The translations under genes and the position numbers were made by a program. 64,000 nucleotides of DNA. It comes from Cognatishimia sp. MH4019 (GTDB lineage: Bacteria; Pseudomonadota; Alphaproteobacteria; Rhodobacterales; Rhodobacteraceae). The stretch lies in the NCBI RefSeq assembly GCF_020177595.1, contig NZ_JAHTBL010000002.1, forward strand, positions 62,001 through 126,000, written 5' to 3'. This document shows positions 47,679 through 59,160 of the stretch, one piece after another (position 1 is the first letter of the stretch; every line of letters starts with the position of its first letter). The notes under the pieces are model-generated. The model was not told where the DNA came from, searched no databases, and saw only the letters and a list, made by a program, of their open reading frames with translations.

Positions 47679-48446
47679 TTAGCTTGATGCTTTAGTAATG
47701 TTTTCTGGGTTCAATACGAAACCTGCAGCACGCAATCTATCTGCCAGTTTTGGGACAGCTTCCTTTACATGATCATTGAATGGCACATACAGAATTCCTT
47801 GAGCATCCGACGGAACCTCAAGGTGCCCCTTCTTGAGTATTGCGACGTTTCCCCGACCTACCGCAGAGATCAGCATACCCATTTCTAAAACAACGTTTTG
47901 CCGGGCCCTCGGCTCGATCGCTTTTTCGCCATCAGCTTTCGAGTAACCCATATCATCGGGCGTCATCAGTACAATACCAAAGCGTGCCGCGTTGTTGTCC
48001 GGACCAATCTCACTTTCAAGCGCCTCAATGATAGTCAAGCCGCCGCCACCTGTGTTGGCCAAAACAAACGGGTCAAGTCCAAGCTTATGTAATACCAATT
48101 CCAACTGTTCCCTGGCGGCACTGTCATGGCCATGAACAAGAAATACTTTCTTGTTGGCGGTCTTTGGATTTTTGGGGCTTTCCGGTGTCGGCGCAGCCGC
48201 ATAAACTTCGACAGTGCAGTCTATGTCGGCCTCACCGCCATAATCATTCCATGCTTGCTCGAACTGTGAACGCGCCTCAGGTTTGCCCTGCACTTGGACT
48301 TTGCCAGTGGTCGGATACCAGTTTAAAATAGCTCCCTGACCAGTTCTCAACTGATGTCCGTTTTGCTGATCTTTCTGTTCCGTCACCGTAAAACCGCAGC
48401 CGTTTACTATACTGATCAGATCGTCCAAAGAACCTTCGTGTTTCAT
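47679..48446 (-). CDS. TIR-like domain protein (predicted nucleotide-binding, CAP12/Pycsar-type TIR), candidate defence effector
   Basis: A 255-residue two-domain protein. Residues about 98-245 match the TIR-like family PF10137: KKVFLVHGHDSAAREQLELV, TGGGGLTIIEALE with Glu141 as candidate NADase catalytic residue, and RQNVVLEMGMLISAVGR. Residues about 1-75 contain ILNWYPTTGKVQVQGK, which resembles a TBP-like nucleic-acid-binding strand pair (as at the N-terminus of RNase HIII). Many proteins of this kind degrade NAD+ upon phage sensing, but I see no cyclase or sensor partner nearby. Lower G+C than neighbours; inserted between rplP and rpmC. Confidence 0.75.
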   Translation of the reverse strand: MKHEGSLDDLISIVNGCGFTVTEQKDQQNGHQLRTGQGAILNWYPTTGKVQVQGKPEARSQFEQAWNDYGGEADIDCTVEVYAAAPTPESPKNPKTANKKVFLVHGHDSAAREQLELVLHKLGLDPFVLANTGGGGLTIIEALESEIGPDNNAARFGIVLMTPDDMGYSKADGEKAIEPRARQNVVLEMGMLISAVGRGNVAILKKGHLEVPSDAQGILYVPFNDHVKEAVPKLADRLRAAGFVLNPENITKASS

Positions 48447-48546
48447 GCAATACCCCAGATAATTCTTAGCAGACTGTATCTATGGATCATTTCTTGCCAT
48501 TAAAGTCCCAAAATAAAATCTGAGCATTTTAAAGGACACCCCCACG

Positions 48547-49167
48547 TTGCCCCGCATTTCCTCTCTCTTCGTGACCCGCCTTTACCGTGCCGCTTTATCC
48601 GAGCATGGCCCGATTGATCCTTCCGAATTGGAGGCGTCCTGCTTTGCCATCGCCGAGGATGACGAGGCCGGGCAGGACTGGTGCGAAGAGAACGGCTATG
48701 CGGGCTACACCAGCTATGCGTCCTTGAGCGATCTGCCTTGGCGGTTTCCGATCTTCAAGGATTTGGTCGAGGTGCTGGACAAGCACGTCGCCGCCTTTGC
48801 CGAGGATCTGGAGTTCGATCTGGGCGACAAGACGCTGGTGCTGGAGGATATCTGGATCAACATCCTGCCCGAGGGCGGCATTCACACCTCGCATATCCAT
48901 CCCCATTCGGTGATTTCCGGCACGACCTATGTGTCGATGCCCGAAGGGACGTCAGCTCTGAAATTGGAGGACCCGCGCTCGCAGATGATGATGGCAGCAC
49001 CCGTGCGCAAAGCGGAGGCGCGGGAGGAGATGCGGACGTTTGTCTATGCGGAGCCTGCGGTGGGGGATGTGCTGCTGTGGGAAAGCTGGCTCAGGCATGA
49101 GGTGCCCATGAACATGGCAGAGGATGATCGGGTGTCGGTGAGTTTTAATTATAAATGGGCGCCTTAG
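48547..49167 (+). CDS. TIGR02466-type putative 2-oxoglutarate/Fe(II) oxygenase
   Basis: A 206-residue protein with HTSHIHPHSVISGTTYVSMP, FVYAEPAVGDVLLWESWLRH and RVSVSFNYKW near the end. These fit the jelly-roll fold of TIGR02466 proteins, with candidate iron ligands in the HxHxH region and the late His, and Arg for 2-oxoglutarate. It starts at TTG 48547 after AAAGGA. It is divergent from the TIR gene and lies inside the rplP-rpmC break. The substrate is unknown. Confidence 0.72.
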   Translation: MPRISSLFVTRLYRAALSEHGPIDPSELEASCFAIAEDDEAGQDWCEENGYAGYTSYASLSDLPWRFPIFKDLVEVLDKHVAAFAEDLEFDLGDKTLVLEDIWINILPEGGIHTSHIHPHSVISGTTYVSMPEGTSALKLEDPRSQMMMAAPVRKAEAREEMRTFVYAEPAVGDVLLWESWLRHEVPMNMAEDDRVSVSFNYKWAP

Positions 49168-49178
49168 TAGAGCGCCAA

Positions 49179-49592
49179 TCAATATGTCCGGCTGGTGCAA
49201 TTCACCGAATTACCAAAACTTGAGCAGTTGGTTGTGGTTGTCTGGGGCTGCGTGACAACTACCGGCGGTGGCGTGTATCTCTGCCCACGGAAAGGAAACG
49301 TCGGCTGACGCCCATCGCTTTCACCGCATTTGACAGTCATCGTGAACCAAGTTACCGGACCGGGAAGAATATCTGCCGCAATTCCACCCGCATTGCTGTA
49401 ACTATCAGTGACTGAGTAGGGGCCCCTGCAGATCGCAGAGGCTTTTTTGTAGCATTCGGTCGTTGTTTGATTGCATCGGACTTCAGATACCGTTTCTCCA
49501 TCAGGTCCGGTGAAAGTTTCCGGTTCTGGAGAAACACAACTGGCTAGCAAAAATGCGCTGATGATTAGTGCTGCCTGAGAACTGTAATACAT
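49179..49592 (-). CDS. small lipoprotein, unknown function
   Basis: A 137-residue protein with a lipobox (LIISAFLLASCVSPEPE; Cys19 would be lipidated). The mature part has about eight Cys in VRCNQTTTECYKKASAICRG and further on, suggesting disulfides, and a Pro/Thr/Gln-rich region. It converges on the oxygenase-like gene. No known family recognised. Confidence 0.65.
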   Translation of the reverse strand: MYYSSQAALIISAFLLASCVSPEPETFTGPDGETVSEVRCNQTTTECYKKASAICRGPYSVTDSYSNAGGIAADILPGPVTWFTMTVKCGESDGRQPTFPFRGQRYTPPPVVVTQPQTTTTNCSSFGNSVNCTSRTY

Positions 49593-49667
49593 GATTAGTC
49601 GCTTATCTGTTGTTCAACTTATTGATGAAAAGTAGCAGCAATCACACCAAGCAGTTTGTCACATGAA

Positions 49668-49700
49668 AAAGCCCCCCACCGATCTCGCGGCGGGGGCTTT
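49668..49700 (-). terminator. terminator after rplP
   Basis: AAAGCCCCC (49668-49676) and GGGGGCTTT (49692-49700) form a stem; on the - strand it is followed by TTTTTCATG. It lies about 90 bases after the rplP stop, so the rplB-rplP message ends here. Confidence 0.85.
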
Positions 49701-49791
49701 CATTATTCTGCGACCGGGTGACGCTCTCATTGCTTTTGCACGCAAAAGCAACTGCCGCGCACGCGTCGTTGTCAGCTACGCTGAAACGACG

Positions 49792-50205
49792 CTACCAGTC
49801 CTCTCTCACAACAACCCGGGTCTTCACCGGCAGCTTCATCGCGGCAAGGCGCAGGGCCTCGCGGGCGATGGGCTCGGGCACGCCGTCGATCTCGAACATG
49901 ACGCGGCCGGGTTTGACCTTGGCGGCCCAGAAATCCACGGAGCCTTTACCTTTACCCATACGCACTTCGACGGGCTTGGAGGTAACCGGCAGATCGGGGA
50001 AAATCCGGATCCAGACGCGGCCCTGACGTTTCATGTGGCGGGTCATCGCGCGGCGGGCTGCCTCGATCTGACGCGCGGTGATACGCTCAGGCTGGGTTGC
50101 TTTCAGGCCGAAGGAGCCGAAGTTCAGGGTGGAGCCACCCTTGGCTTCGCCGTGGATCCGGCCTTTGTGCATTTTGCGGAATTTTGTACGCTTTGGTTGA
50201 AGCAT
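49792..50205 (-). CDS. rplP: 50S ribosomal protein L16
   Basis: A 137-residue L16 at the A-site finger: [39 protein letters not shown] and the end [10 protein letters not shown]. Normal length. Last gene of the rplB segment. Confidence 0.98.
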   Translation of the reverse strand: MLQPKRTKFRKMHKGRIHGEAKGGSTLNFGSFGLKATQPERITARQIEAARRAMTRHMKRQGRVWIRIFPDLPVTSKPVEVRMGKGKGSVDFWAAKVKPGRVMFEIDGVPEPIAREALRLAAMKLPVKTRVVVREDW

Positions 50206-50217
50206 TGCTCTGTCTCC

Positions 50218-50925
50218 TTAGCGGCGGCCGCCGGCGCCACGGGGCGCGGGACCATCCTGGAGTTCTTGCTGGCGACGGTCACGAGCTGCGGGGTCGTGAT
50301 CCATGATCTCGCCTTTGAAGATCCAGACTTTGATGCCGATGATACCGTAAGCCGTGAGGCCTTCGGCGTGGGCGTAGTCGATATCCGCGCGCAGGGTGTG
50401 CAGCGGCACACGGCCTTCGCGATACCATTCGGTCCGTGCAATCTCGGCACCGCCAAGACGGCCCGCCACGTTCACACGAATGCCCAGGGCACCCATGCGC
50501 ATGGCGTTCTGCACGGCGCGCTTCATCGCACGACGGAAGGACACACGACGCTCAAGCTGCTGCGCGATGCTTTCAGCGACCAGAGGCGCGTCCAGCTCGG
50601 GCTTACGAACCTCAACGATGTTGAGGTGCAGCTCGCTGTCGGTCATCGCAGCCAGCTTCTTGCGGAGCGTCTCAATGTCCGCGCCTTTCTTGCCGATGAT
50701 GACGCCGGGACGGGCGGTGTGGATCGTGACGCGGCACTTTTTGTGCGGACGCTCGATGATCACACGGCTGACGCCGGCTTGCTTGCACTCTTCCTCGATG
50801 AACTCGCGGATCTTAATGTCTTCCAGCAGCAGGTCACCGTAGTCTTTGGTGTCTGCATACCAGCGGCTGTCCCAAGTGCGGTTCACTTGCAGGCGCATGC
50901 CGATCGGATTGGTCTTGTTACCCAT
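50218..50925 (-). CDS. rpsC: 30S ribosomal protein S3
   Basis: A 235-residue S3, part of the mRNA entry helicase: [22 protein letters not shown] domain [18 protein letters not shown], and the Gly/Arg tail. It overlaps the rplV stop by one base. Confidence 0.98.
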   Translation of the reverse strand: MGNKTNPIGMRLQVNRTWDSRWYADTKDYGDLLLEDIKIREFIEEECKQAGVSRVIIERPHKKCRVTIHTARPGVIIGKKGADIETLRKKLAAMTDSELHLNIVEVRKPELDAPLVAESIAQQLERRVSFRRAMKRAVQNAMRMGALGIRVNVAGRLGGAEIARTEWYREGRVPLHTLRADIDYAHAEGLTAYGIIGIKVWIFKGEIMDHDPAARDRRQQELQDGPAPRGAGGRR

Positions 50926-51305
50926 TAGGCTTGCTCCTCAACTTGACGCACCTTGATGGTGAGTTCCGAGAACGGCTTGATGATCTTGCCGAAACGACCA
51001 CGGGCCCGCGGGCGACCGCGTTTCATGGTCAGGTTCTTGCCCACATAAGCCTCGGCGACGACAAGCTCGTCGACGTCAAGGTTGTGGTTGTTCTCGGCAT
51101 TGGCGATGGCGGACTGAAGGCATTTCTTCACGTCGCCTGCGATCCGCTTTTTGGAGAAGGTGAGATCGCTGAGCGCTTTCTCGACCGACTTGCCGCGGAT
51201 CATCTGCGCCACGAGGTTCAGCTTTTGCGGAGACGTGCGAAGCATGCGCGTTTTCGCCATTGCCTCGTTCTCGGCCACGCGGCGGGGGTTTTTATCCTTG
51301 CCCAT
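50925..51305 (-). CDS. rplV: 50S ribosomal protein L22
   Basis: A 126-residue L22 lining the exit tunnel: [20 protein letters not shown], then [18 protein letters not shown] (tunnel hairpin). Normal length. Confidence 0.98.
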   Translation of the reverse strand: MGKDKNPRRVAENEAMAKTRMLRTSPQKLNLVAQMIRGKSVEKALSDLTFSKKRIAGDVKKCLQSAIANAENNHNLDVDELVVAEAYVGKNLTMKRGRPRARGRFGKIIKPFSELTIKVRQVEEQA

Positions 51306-51308
51306 GAC

Positions 51309-51587
51309 TTACTTCCGTTTCGCTTTTTTGTCGGCGGCATGACCGTAATAGGTCCGTGTCGGTGCATATTCACCGAACTTCTGACCAATCATTTCTTCGC
51401 TGACGTTGACAGGAATGTGCTTCCGGCCGTTGTAGACGCCAAACGTCAAGCCCACGAACTGGGGCAGGATCGTCGAGCGGCGCGACCAGATCTTGATGAC
51501 TTCATTGCGCCCGGATTCCCGTGACTTCTCAGCTTTCTTGAGAACGTAGGAATCAACAAAAGGGCCTTTCCATACAGAACGCGACAT
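51309..51587 (-). CDS. rpsS: 30S ribosomal protein S19
   Basis: A 92-residue S19: [20 protein letters not shown], and the end [20 protein letters not shown]. Normal length; three bases before rplV. Confidence 0.98.
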   Translation of the reverse strand: MSRSVWKGPFVDSYVLKKAEKSRESGRNEVIKIWSRRSTILPQFVGLTFGVYNGRKHIPVNVSEEMIGQKFGEYAPTRTYYGHAADKKAKRK

Positions 51588-51590
51588 AGC

Positions 51591-52433
51591 TTAGCGCCCC
51601 TTCTTCTTGGCATGACGCGAACGAAGGATAAGCTTCGACGACGCCTTGTTCTTGTTACGGGTGCGCGCACCTTTTGTCGGCTTGCCCCAGGGGCTGACCG
51701 GGTGACGACCACCAGAGGTCCGGCCTTCACCACCACCGTGGGGGTGATCGACGGGGTTCATCACAACACCACGCACAGAGGGGCGGATGCCCTTGTGACG
51801 GTTGCGACCCGCTTTACCGAAGTTCTGGTTGGAGTTGTCGGGGTTCGACACAGCACCGACCGTCGCCATGCATTCCTGACGGACGAGGCGAAGCTCGCCC
51901 GACGACAGGCGGATCTGTGCGTAGCCACCGTCACGACCCACGAACTGAGCATAGGTGCCAGCTGCACGGGCGATCTGGCCGCCTTTGCCTGGCTTCATCT
52001 CGATGTTGTGGACGATTGTGCCGATGGGCATGCCAGCGAACGGCATTGCGTTGCCCGGCTTGATGTCTGCTTTGGTGGACGCGATGACCTTGTCACCGAC
52101 AGCGAGACGCTGGGGCGCGAGGATGTAGGCTTGCTCGCCATCCTCATACTTGATCAGCGCAATAAATGCGGTCCGGTTCGGGTCATATTCGATCCGCTCG
52201 ATCGTTGCGGGAACGTCAAATTTGTTCCGCTTGAAATCGACGATACGGTAAAGACGCTTTGCGCCCCCACCGCGGCGACGCATCGTGATCCGTCCGGTGT
52301 TGTTACGGCCACCCGATTTGGTGAGGCCTTCGGTCAGCGCCTTGACGGGGCGACCTTTATACAGCTCCGAACGGTCGATCAGAACCAGCCCACGCTGGCC
52401 TGGCGTCGTCGGTTTATACGACTTGAGTGCCAT
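51591..52433 (-). CDS. rplB: 50S ribosomal protein L2
   Basis: A 280-residue L2 near the peptidyl transferase centre: the histidine loop in [20 protein letters not shown] and the basic end [20 protein letters not shown]. It starts a separate transcript with its own promoter because a terminator and a phasin gene part it from rplW. Confidence 0.98.
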   Translation of the reverse strand: MALKSYKPTTPGQRGLVLIDRSELYKGRPVKALTEGLTKSGGRNNTGRITMRRRGGGAKRLYRIVDFKRNKFDVPATIERIEYDPNRTAFIALIKYEDGEQAYILAPQRLAVGDKVIASTKADIKPGNAMPFAGMPIGTIVHNIEMKPGKGGQIARAAGTYAQFVGRDGGYAQIRLSSGELRLVRQECMATVGAVSNPDNSNQNFGKAGRNRHKGIRPSVRGVVMNPVDHPHGGGEGRTSGGRHPVSPWGKPTKGARTRNKNKASSKLILRSRHAKKKGR

Positions 52434-52540
52434 GCTTTCTGTCTTCCGTTGGTTGCACCGGGTACGTGTCCCGGCTTTTCAGTTTGAAGGGCCCCGAAGG
52501 TCCCCGGTTCGTGATGTCCCCTGCCCTTTCGTGCATCGCG

Positions 52541-52634
52541 CCCCGGACCTGATCCGGGGCCTTTGACCACGAGGCCCCGGATCAAGTCCGGGACGGGTTA
52601 GCGAACAACAGCAAAGCCCCGGACGAATCCGGGG
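52541..52634. repeat. three REP-like palindromes
   Basis: CCCCGGAcctgaTCCGGGG at 52541-52559, CCCGGAtcaagTCCGGG at 52576-52592 and CCCCGGAcgaaTCCGGGG at 52617-52634 are variants of one short palindrome. The same element appears twice between fusA and tuf. They can fold into RNA hairpins in the rplB leader. Confidence 0.85.
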
Positions 52635-52649
52635 CCTTGCGGATGGCGT

Positions 52650-52678
52650 CTGATAGGGGAGCCGCGCAAAGAGGTCAA
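52650..52678 (-). promoter_or_regulatory. sigma70-like promoter of rplB segment
   Basis: On the - strand TTGACC (52678-52673) and TATCAG (52655-52650), 17-base spacer. It would give an rplB leader of about 210 bases that carries the three palindromes. Confidence 0.6.
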
Positions 52679-52839
52679 GGCTTGCAAGCGCCTGATACCG
52701 CAGGTGCGGCCACCTAGACCTATATCAAGGCCGCGCTGCCGGGATCATGGTAGATATCACGTCGCGCAGAGCTGCGACGGAACGTGTCGAAGATCCCAAA
52801 CGTTGAGCGTGAGAAGACAAATTCATAAGGGAGGATAAA

Positions 52840-53184
52840 ATGCCGAAAGCCAAGAAAACACCCAAGGCAGAACCAGTCGGGGCCACCGGGGCCATAGCTG
52901 CCGTGAGCCCCATTGCGACGACTGCGTGGCTCAAGATTATGAACGAGAGCACGGGTTTCGTGATGGAGCGCTTGCAGCGTGATCTGGAGATGCAGCAGGC
53001 GATGTTGCGATGCACCAGCCCCGCCGAGTTGCTGAAACTTCAGACGGAGTTTTATCAGACCGCCATGCAGGATTACTCGGCCGAGGCCGCGCGCGTTTTC
53101 GAGCGGATGTCGGCAATGACGAAAAGCTCACTGGATGAGGCGACGTCAAACCGCGCGCGGAAGTTCAATGACGTGCCGCTTTAG
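52840..53184 (+). CDS. phasin family protein
   Basis: A 114-residue phasin (PF09361-like), amphipathic and helical: WLKIMNESTGFVMERLQRDL, then CTSPAELLKLQTEFYQTAMQ, typical of proteins that coat polyhydroxyalkanoate granules or act as helper proteins. The Lys/Pro-rich start (MPKAKKTPKAEP) may bind DNA or be disordered. GGGAGGA precedes the ATG. It is on the opposite strand inside the S10 cluster. Confidence 0.82.
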   Translation: MPKAKKTPKAEPVGATGAIAAVSPIATTAWLKIMNESTGFVMERLQRDLEMQQAMLRCTSPAELLKLQTEFYQTAMQDYSAEAARVFERMSAMTKSSLDEATSNRARKFNDVPL

Positions 53185-53314
53185 GTGGTCTCTCGTTTGG
53201 AACAATGTCGGCTTGTCTCATAGTCCTCGAAAAGACATACAATTCCTTGTGTTTATCGTAAGCTGAATTTTTCGAGGCGGACCGTCTGATCTGGTCGAAC
53301 CGGGGACAGTATGA

Positions 53315-53461
53315 GATTTACATTTCGGGCCATCAACGCGCAGCGATGCGATGTTCACCGACAAGCTGTTCTTCAAGCACGGCGTCTATTCGCGCAATCT
53401 GTTCCCTTACGAATTGCAGTCCGAAGGGATGCGTGTGCGAAAGGTCAGGCTGAAAGAATAG
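53315..53461 (+). pseudogene. short gene remnant between phasin and rplW
   Basis: A frame after TGA 53312-53314 gives about 48 residues ending LFPYELQSEGMRVRKVRLKE at TAG 53461, with an internal ATG at 53351 and no good ribosome site. The composition looks protein-like and resembles a C-terminal piece of a larger enzyme, but I cannot name it. The rest of the 356-base gap between phasin and rplW holds only the terminator. Confidence 0.3.
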
Positions 53462-53487
53462 ACCAATCCGCTTGCCTCAAACGAAAA

Positions 53488-53513
53488 CCCCCGGTGTCAC
53501 AGGACACCGGGGG
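53488..53513. terminator. strong bidirectional terminator after rplW
   Basis: CCCCCGGTGTC (53488-53498) and GACACCGGGGG (53503-53513) form a perfect 11-bp stem, ACAG loop, flanked by AAAA and TTTTTT so both strands have T tails. It separates rplW from rplB. Confidence 0.9.
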
Positions 53514-53540
53514 TTTTTTCTTAGCTCTGGCAACCCGTCC

Positions 53541-53837
53541 TTACAGACCGGTGCTCACGTCAATCGTATTGCCCTCTTCCAAGGTCACATAGGCTTTCTT
53601 GACGTCCTTGCGGCGACCGAGTTGGCCCCGGAACCGCTTGGCCTTGCCTTTGGTGATCGTCGTGTTGACCGCTTTGACCTTCACACCAAAGAGCGTCTCA
53701 ACGGCCTCTTTGATCTGGGGTTTGTTCGCGTCGATCGCCACTTCGAAAACCACTGCGCCGTTCTCGGACGCCATTGTGGCTTTCTCGGTGATGACCGGCT
53801 TGCGGATCACGTCATAATGTTCAGCCTTCGCGCTCAT
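53541..53837 (-). CDS. rplW: 50S ribosomal protein L23
   Basis: A 98-residue L23, docking site for trigger factor and SRP at the tunnel exit: [39 protein letters not shown]. Normal length. Overlaps rplD; followed by the terminator instead of rplB. Confidence 0.97.
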   Translation of the reverse strand: MSAKAEHYDVIRKPVITEKATMASENGAVVFEVAIDANKPQIKEAVETLFGVKVKAVNTTITKGKAKRFRGQLGRRKDVKKAYVTLEEGNTIDVSTGL

Positions 53838-54454
53838 TTCAATCGAGCCTCCAGTGCTTCGACACCTGCTTTGGTGAGCACGAGCGTGTCACGCTTGAGG
53901 ATGTCATAGACGTTTGCGCCCATCGACGGCAGAACATCGAGACCTTCGATGTTGCGGGCGGCCTGAGCGAAGTTTTCGTTCACTTCGGCCCCGTCGATGA
54001 TGAGGGCGCGCTTCCAGCCAAGCTCTTTGATCTGCTTGGCCAATGCGCCCGTTTTTGCGTCCTTCATGTCGACCGTGTCGATCACGACCAGCTCGCCTGC
54101 GGTCGCTTTCGCGGACAGAGCGTGCTTGAGACCGAGCTTGCGGAATTTCTTCGTCAGCTCGTGGCCGTGGCTGCGCGGGGTCGGGCCTTTGTAGACACCA
54201 CCACCGCGGAAGATCGGCGCGTTGCGGGAACCGTGGCGTGCGCCGCCGGTGCCCTTCTGGCGATAGATCTTCTTGGTCGAGTAGCTGGTTTCCGAACGCG
54301 TCTTGACCTTGTGGGTGCCAGCTTGCGCGTTGTTGCGCTGCCAGCGGACCACACGGTGCAGAATGTCTGCGCGCGGCTCCAGACCGAAGATGGCGTCGTC
54401 GAGATCGACGGAGCCTGCCTTCTTGGCGTCGAGCTTAATCACATCGAGTTTCAT
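53834..54454 (-). CDS. rplD: 50S ribosomal protein L4
   Basis: A 206-residue L4 lining the tunnel constriction: [40 protein letters not shown]. In E. coli L4 represses the S10 operon. Start overlaps the rplC stop. Confidence 0.97.
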   Translation of the reverse strand: MKLDVIKLDAKKAGSVDLDDAIFGLEPRADILHRVVRWQRNNAQAGTHKVKTRSETSYSTKKIYRQKGTGGARHGSRNAPIFRGGGVYKGPTPRSHGHELTKKFRKLGLKHALSAKATAGELVVIDTVDMKDAKTGALAKQIKELGWKRALIIDGAEVNENFAQAARNIEGLDVLPSMGANVYDILKRDTLVLTKAGVEALEARLK

Positions 54455-55326
54455 TCGTCGCCTTCCTTCTTCTCAGCTGCATTGTCTGGCGTATCGTCAG
54501 ACTTCTCAGCTGCAATTTCGGCTTCAGCAGCCTTGAGTGCTGCTTCTTCCTGGGCTGCGGCCTCTGCGGCTGCGGCCTCTGCGGCGGCGGCTTCTTCAGC
54601 AGCGGCAGCGGCGGCAGCTTCTTCGGCAGCTTTCGCAGCGGCTTCGGCGTCCGACTTCAGCGCAGCGGGCAGAATGGCGTTCTCGGGGAACGGCTTCTTG
54701 ACCGCATCCTTGATCGTCACCCAACCGCCTTTGGAACCGGGAACAGCGCCTTTAACCATGATAAGACCACGGTCGGCATCGGTGCGGATCACTTGCAGGT
54801 TCTGCGTCGTGACCTTGGCGGCCCCCATGTGACCAGCCATTTTCTTGCCTTTGAAGACCTTGCCCGGATCCTGACACTGACCCGTGGAGCCGTGCGAGCG
54901 GTGGCTGATGGAGACACCGTGCGTGGCGCGCAGGCCGCCGAAGTTGTGACGCTTCATGGCACCGGCAAAGCCTTTACCAATAGACGTGCCACAGACGTCA
55001 ACGAACTGACCCTCGAAGTAGTGGTTCGCGGTGATCTCTTCACCAACGGCGATCACGTTCTCAGGGGCCACGCGGAACTCAGCGATCTTGCGCTTGGGTT
55101 CCACCTTGGCCGCTGCGAAATGACCACGCATGGCTTGGGATGTGCGTTTTGCCTTGGCCGACCCGGCGCCCAGCTGAACAGCGCTATAGCCGTCCTTCTC
55201 AGGCGTGCGGTTTGCGACCACTTGCAGTTTGTCGAGCTGGAGAACGGTGACAGGAACCTGCTTTCCGTCTTCCAGGAAGAGCCGGGTCATGCCGACCTTC
55301 TTTGCGATTACACCAGAGCGCATCAT
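54451..55326 (-). CDS. rplC: 50S ribosomal protein L3 with long Ala/Glu tail
   Basis: A 291-residue L3. The core ([20 protein letters not shown], then [19 protein letters not shown] and KKMAGHMGA) is standard up to about residue 212; then a low-complexity Ala/Glu tail of about 70 residues with a charged end ([17 protein letters not shown]). Normal L3 has about 210-240 residues. Two ATGs in a row at the start (55326 and 55323). Confidence 0.96.
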   Translation of the reverse strand: MMRSGVIAKKVGMTRLFLEDGKQVPVTVLQLDKLQVVANRTPEKDGYSAVQLGAGSAKAKRTSQAMRGHFAAAKVEPKRKIAEFRVAPENVIAVGEEITANHYFEGQFVDVCGTSIGKGFAGAMKRHNFGGLRATHGVSISHRSHGSTGQCQDPGKVFKGKKMAGHMGAAKVTTQNLQVIRTDADRGLIMVKGAVPGSKGGWVTIKDAVKKPFPENAILPAALKSDAEAAAKAAEEAAAAAAAEEAAAAEAAAAEAAAQEEAALKAAEAEIAAEKSDDTPDNAAEKKEGDE

Positions 55327-55337
55327 GGATACTCTCC

Positions 55338-55646
55338 TTAAACCTTGATCTCGACGTCAACACCGGCAGCCAGGTCGAGCTTCATCAGCGCGTCCACTGT
55401 CTGGGGTGTCGGGTCGACAATGTCGAGCAGGCGCTTGTGCGTCCGGATTTCCCACTGGTCGCGGGATTTCTTGTCAACGTGGGGACCACGCAGGACGGTG
55501 AAGCGTTCGATCTTGTTGGGCATCGGGATCGGGCCACGCACTTGGGCGCCCGTCCGTTTGGCTGTGTTGACGATTTCCTGCGTGCTGGCATCCAGAACGC
55601 GGTAATCGAAAGCCTTCAGCCGAATGCGAATAGTTTGGCTTTGCAT
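55338..55646 (-). CDS. rpsJ: 30S ribosomal protein S10
   Basis: A 102-residue S10/NusE, also an antitermination factor: [40 protein letters not shown]. Normal length. Follows tuf by 82 bases. Confidence 0.98.
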   Translation of the reverse strand: MQSQTIRIRLKAFDYRVLDASTQEIVNTAKRTGAQVRGPIPMPNKIERFTVLRGPHVDKKSRDQWEIRTHKRLLDIVDPTPQTVDALMKLDLAAGVDVEIKV

Positions 55647-55680
55647 TTGATGAGCCTCTCGCGGCGTTAGAGTTGATAGG

Positions 55681-55706
55681 TGGAGCGGCGATCAGCCGCC
55701 GCCCCA
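55681..55706. repeat. stem-loop between tuf and rpsJ
   Basis: TGGAGCGGCG (55681-55690) and CGCCGCCCCA (55697-55706) form a 10-bp stem with one mismatch and a 6-base loop. No T tail; may be an RNA-processing or attenuation structure in the S10 leader. Confidence 0.45.
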
Positions 55707-55728
55707 CTTCGAACCCGTAGGTCTTTGT

Positions 55729-56904
<1,176 letters not shown>

Positions 56905-56936
56905 GGTAGGCTCCTTCTTCGTTCTCAGGCGAGGCC

Positions 56937-57001
56937 GTCCCGGACCTGACCCGGGACCTCGCGATCCATTTCAATTTCGAGGCCCCGGATCTGGTCCGGG
57001 G
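56937..57001. repeat. two REP-like palindromes between fusA and tuf
   Basis: GTCCCGGacctgaCCCGGGAC (56937-56957, one palindrome) and CCCCGGAtctggTCCGGGG (56983-57001) match the repeats in the rplB leader. They lie in the 108-base fusA-tuf gap. Confidence 0.8.
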
Positions 57002-57012
57002 CGTCTGTTAAA

Positions 57013-59130
57013 TCACGCGAATTTCGCCTGAATTTCTTCCGAGATGTTCTGCGGAACAGGCTCGTAATGGCCGAACTGCATGGTGAAGTTCGCACGACCC
57101 GACGACATCGACCGCAAGGTGTTGATGTAGCCGAACATGTTGGCCAGCGGCACCTGCGCGTCGATTGCAATCGCGTTACCGCGAGTGTCCTGACCCAGAA
57201 CCTGACCGCGACGGGACGTCAGATCGCCGATGATGCCGCCGGTATATTCTTCCGGAGTGACAACTTCGACTTTCATGATCGGCTCAAGCAGCTTGGCGCC
57301 GGCTTTCTTCATGCCTTCGCGCATACCCATGCGGGCTGCGATCTCAAAAGCCAGAACCGATGAGTCCACATCGTGGAACTTACCGTCGATCAGGGCCACC
57401 TTGAAGTCGATCACGGGGAAGCCAGCCAGCGGGCCGCTATCCATAACCGACAGGATGCCTTTTTCGACGCCGGGGATGTATTCCTTGGGAACAGCACCAC
57501 CCACGATGCGGCTTTCGAAGGAATAACCTTCGCCCGGCTCGGTTGGCGTGATGACCATCTTGACCTCGGCGAACTGACCCGAACCACCCGACTGTTTCTT
57601 GTGGGTGTAGGTATGCTCGACCTCGTGAGAGATCGTCTCGCGGTAGGCCACTTGCGGTGCACCGATGTTGGCTTCAACCTTGAACTCGCGACGCAGACGG
57701 TCGACGAGGATGTCGAGGTGAAGTTCGCCCATGCCCTTCATGATGGTCTGACCGGACTCGATGTCGGTCTCGACGCGGAAGGAGGGGTCTTCGGCGGCCA
57801 GACGGGCCAGACCGGTCGACATTTTCTCTTGGTCACCCTTGGTCTTGGGTTCGACAGCAATCTCGATCACGGGATCGGGGAAGGTCATCGTTTCCAGAAC
57901 AACGGGGTCGTTGATCGAGCAAAGCGTGTCACCGGTTGTGGTGTCCTTCAGGCCACCCAGCGCGATGATGTCGCCCGAAAACGCTTCTGCGATTTCGTCA
58001 CGGTCGTTGGAGTGCATGATCATCATGCGGCCCACACGCTCTTTCTTGCCTTTGGTCGAGTTCAGGAAGCTGTCGCCCTTTTCGATCTTACCCGAGTAGA
58101 TGCGGGTAAAGGTCAGGGAGCCCACAAAGGGGTCGTTCCAGATTTTGAACGCCAGAGCAGAGAACGGCATGTCATCGTCCGCGCGGCGCGCGATGTCACG
58201 GGTTTCTGTCTCGTCACCGGGTTTGAAGCCCATGTAATCGACCACGTCCAGCGGGCTGGGCAGGAAGTCGACAACAGCGTTGAGCAGAGGCTGAACGCCT
58301 TTGTTCTTGAAGGCCGAGCCACACAGAACCGGGATGAAGTCGATGGCCAGTGTACCCTTACGGATCAGACGGCGGAGCGTCGGAACGTCGGGCTCTTCGC
58401 CTTCCAGATACTGCTCCATCACGTCGTCGTCTTGCTCGACGGCGATCTCGATCATGGTGCCGCGCCATTCTTCGGCCAGCTCTTTCAAGCTGTCACGGAT
58501 CGGGCGTTTTTCCCAGGATGCGCCAAGGTCTTCACCAGCCCAAACCCACTCTTCCATGGTGATCAGGTCGATCATGCCTTCCAGCTCGTTCTCGGCCCCG
58601 ATCGGGATCTGGATCGGGCAAGGCGTCGCGCCGGTGCGGTCTTTGATCATCTTCACACAGTTGAAGAAGTCAGCGCCGATCTTGTCCATCTTGTTGACGA
58701 ACACGATGCGCGGAACCTTGTAGCGGTCAGCCTGACGCCAAACGGTTTCAGTCTGAGGCTCAACACCCGCGTTGGCGTCCAGAACAGCAACAGCACCGTC
58801 GAGAACGGCCAGCGAACGCTCGACTTCGATGGTGAAGTCGACGTGGCCGGGCGTGTCGATGATGTTCATGCGGTGCTTGGGCGTGTCGGGCGTCTGGCCG
58901 TCTTCGGTGCGCTCCCAGAACGTGGTCGTCGCAGCGGAGGTGATGGTGATGCCGCGCTCTTGCTCTTGCTCCATGTGGTCCATGGTCGCCGCGCCATCGT
59001 GCACTTCGCCGATGTTGTGGGACTTACCGGTATAGAACAGGATCCGCTCGGAACAGGTGGTCTTTCCTGCGTCGATATGGGCCATGATCCCGAAGTTACG
59101 GTAGCGTTCGAGGGGATATTCGCGTGCCAT
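57013..59130 (-). CDS. fusA: elongation factor G
   Basis: A 705-residue translocase GTPase: [46 protein letters not shown], domain [21 protein letters not shown] (in parts). Normal length. Third in the str operon, 30 bases after rpsG. Confidence 0.98.
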   Translation of the reverse strand: MAREYPLERYRNFGIMAHIDAGKTTCSERILFYTGKSHNIGEVHDGAATMDHMEQEQERGITITSAATTTFWERTEDGQTPDTPKHRMNIIDTPGHVDFTIEVERSLAVLDGAVAVLDANAGVEPQTETVWRQADRYKVPRIVFVNKMDKIGADFFNCVKMIKDRTGATPCPIQIPIGAENELEGMIDLITMEEWVWAGEDLGASWEKRPIRDSLKELAEEWRGTMIEIAVEQDDDVMEQYLEGEEPDVPTLRRLIRKGTLAIDFIPVLCGSAFKNKGVQPLLNAVVDFLPSPLDVVDYMGFKPGDETETRDIARRADDDMPFSALAFKIWNDPFVGSLTFTRIYSGKIEKGDSFLNSTKGKKERVGRMMIMHSNDRDEIAEAFSGDIIALGGLKDTTTGDTLCSINDPVVLETMTFPDPVIEIAVEPKTKGDQEKMSTGLARLAAEDPSFRVETDIESGQTIMKGMGELHLDILVDRLRREFKVEANIGAPQVAYRETISHEVEHTYTHKKQSGGSGQFAEVKMVITPTEPGEGYSFESRIVGGAVPKEYIPGVEKGILSVMDSGPLAGFPVIDFKVALIDGKFHDVDSSVLAFEIAARMGMREGMKKAGAKLLEPIMKVEVVTPEEYTGGIIGDLTSRRGQVLGQDTRGNAIAIDAQVPLANMFGYINTLRSMSSGRANFTMQFGHYEPVPQNISEEIQAKFA

Positions 59131-59160
59131 TGGGCTGCTTCCTCAAGAATTAGGGTTAAA

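Larger units (their letters stand above)
52434..52839. other. rplB-phasin intergenic region
   Basis: This 406-base stretch holds no gene. It contains three palindromic repeats of the CCCCGGA-type (52541-52559, 52576-52592, 52617-52634) inside the predicted rplB leader, then the rplB promoter (52650-52678, - strand), and the phasin ribosome site GGGAGGA before 52840. Confidence 0.6.

Noticed and set aside
49663-50928. 421-codon + strand frame opposite rplP and rpsC
   Set aside because: Shadow of the ribosomal genes, no ribosome site, no recognisable domain.
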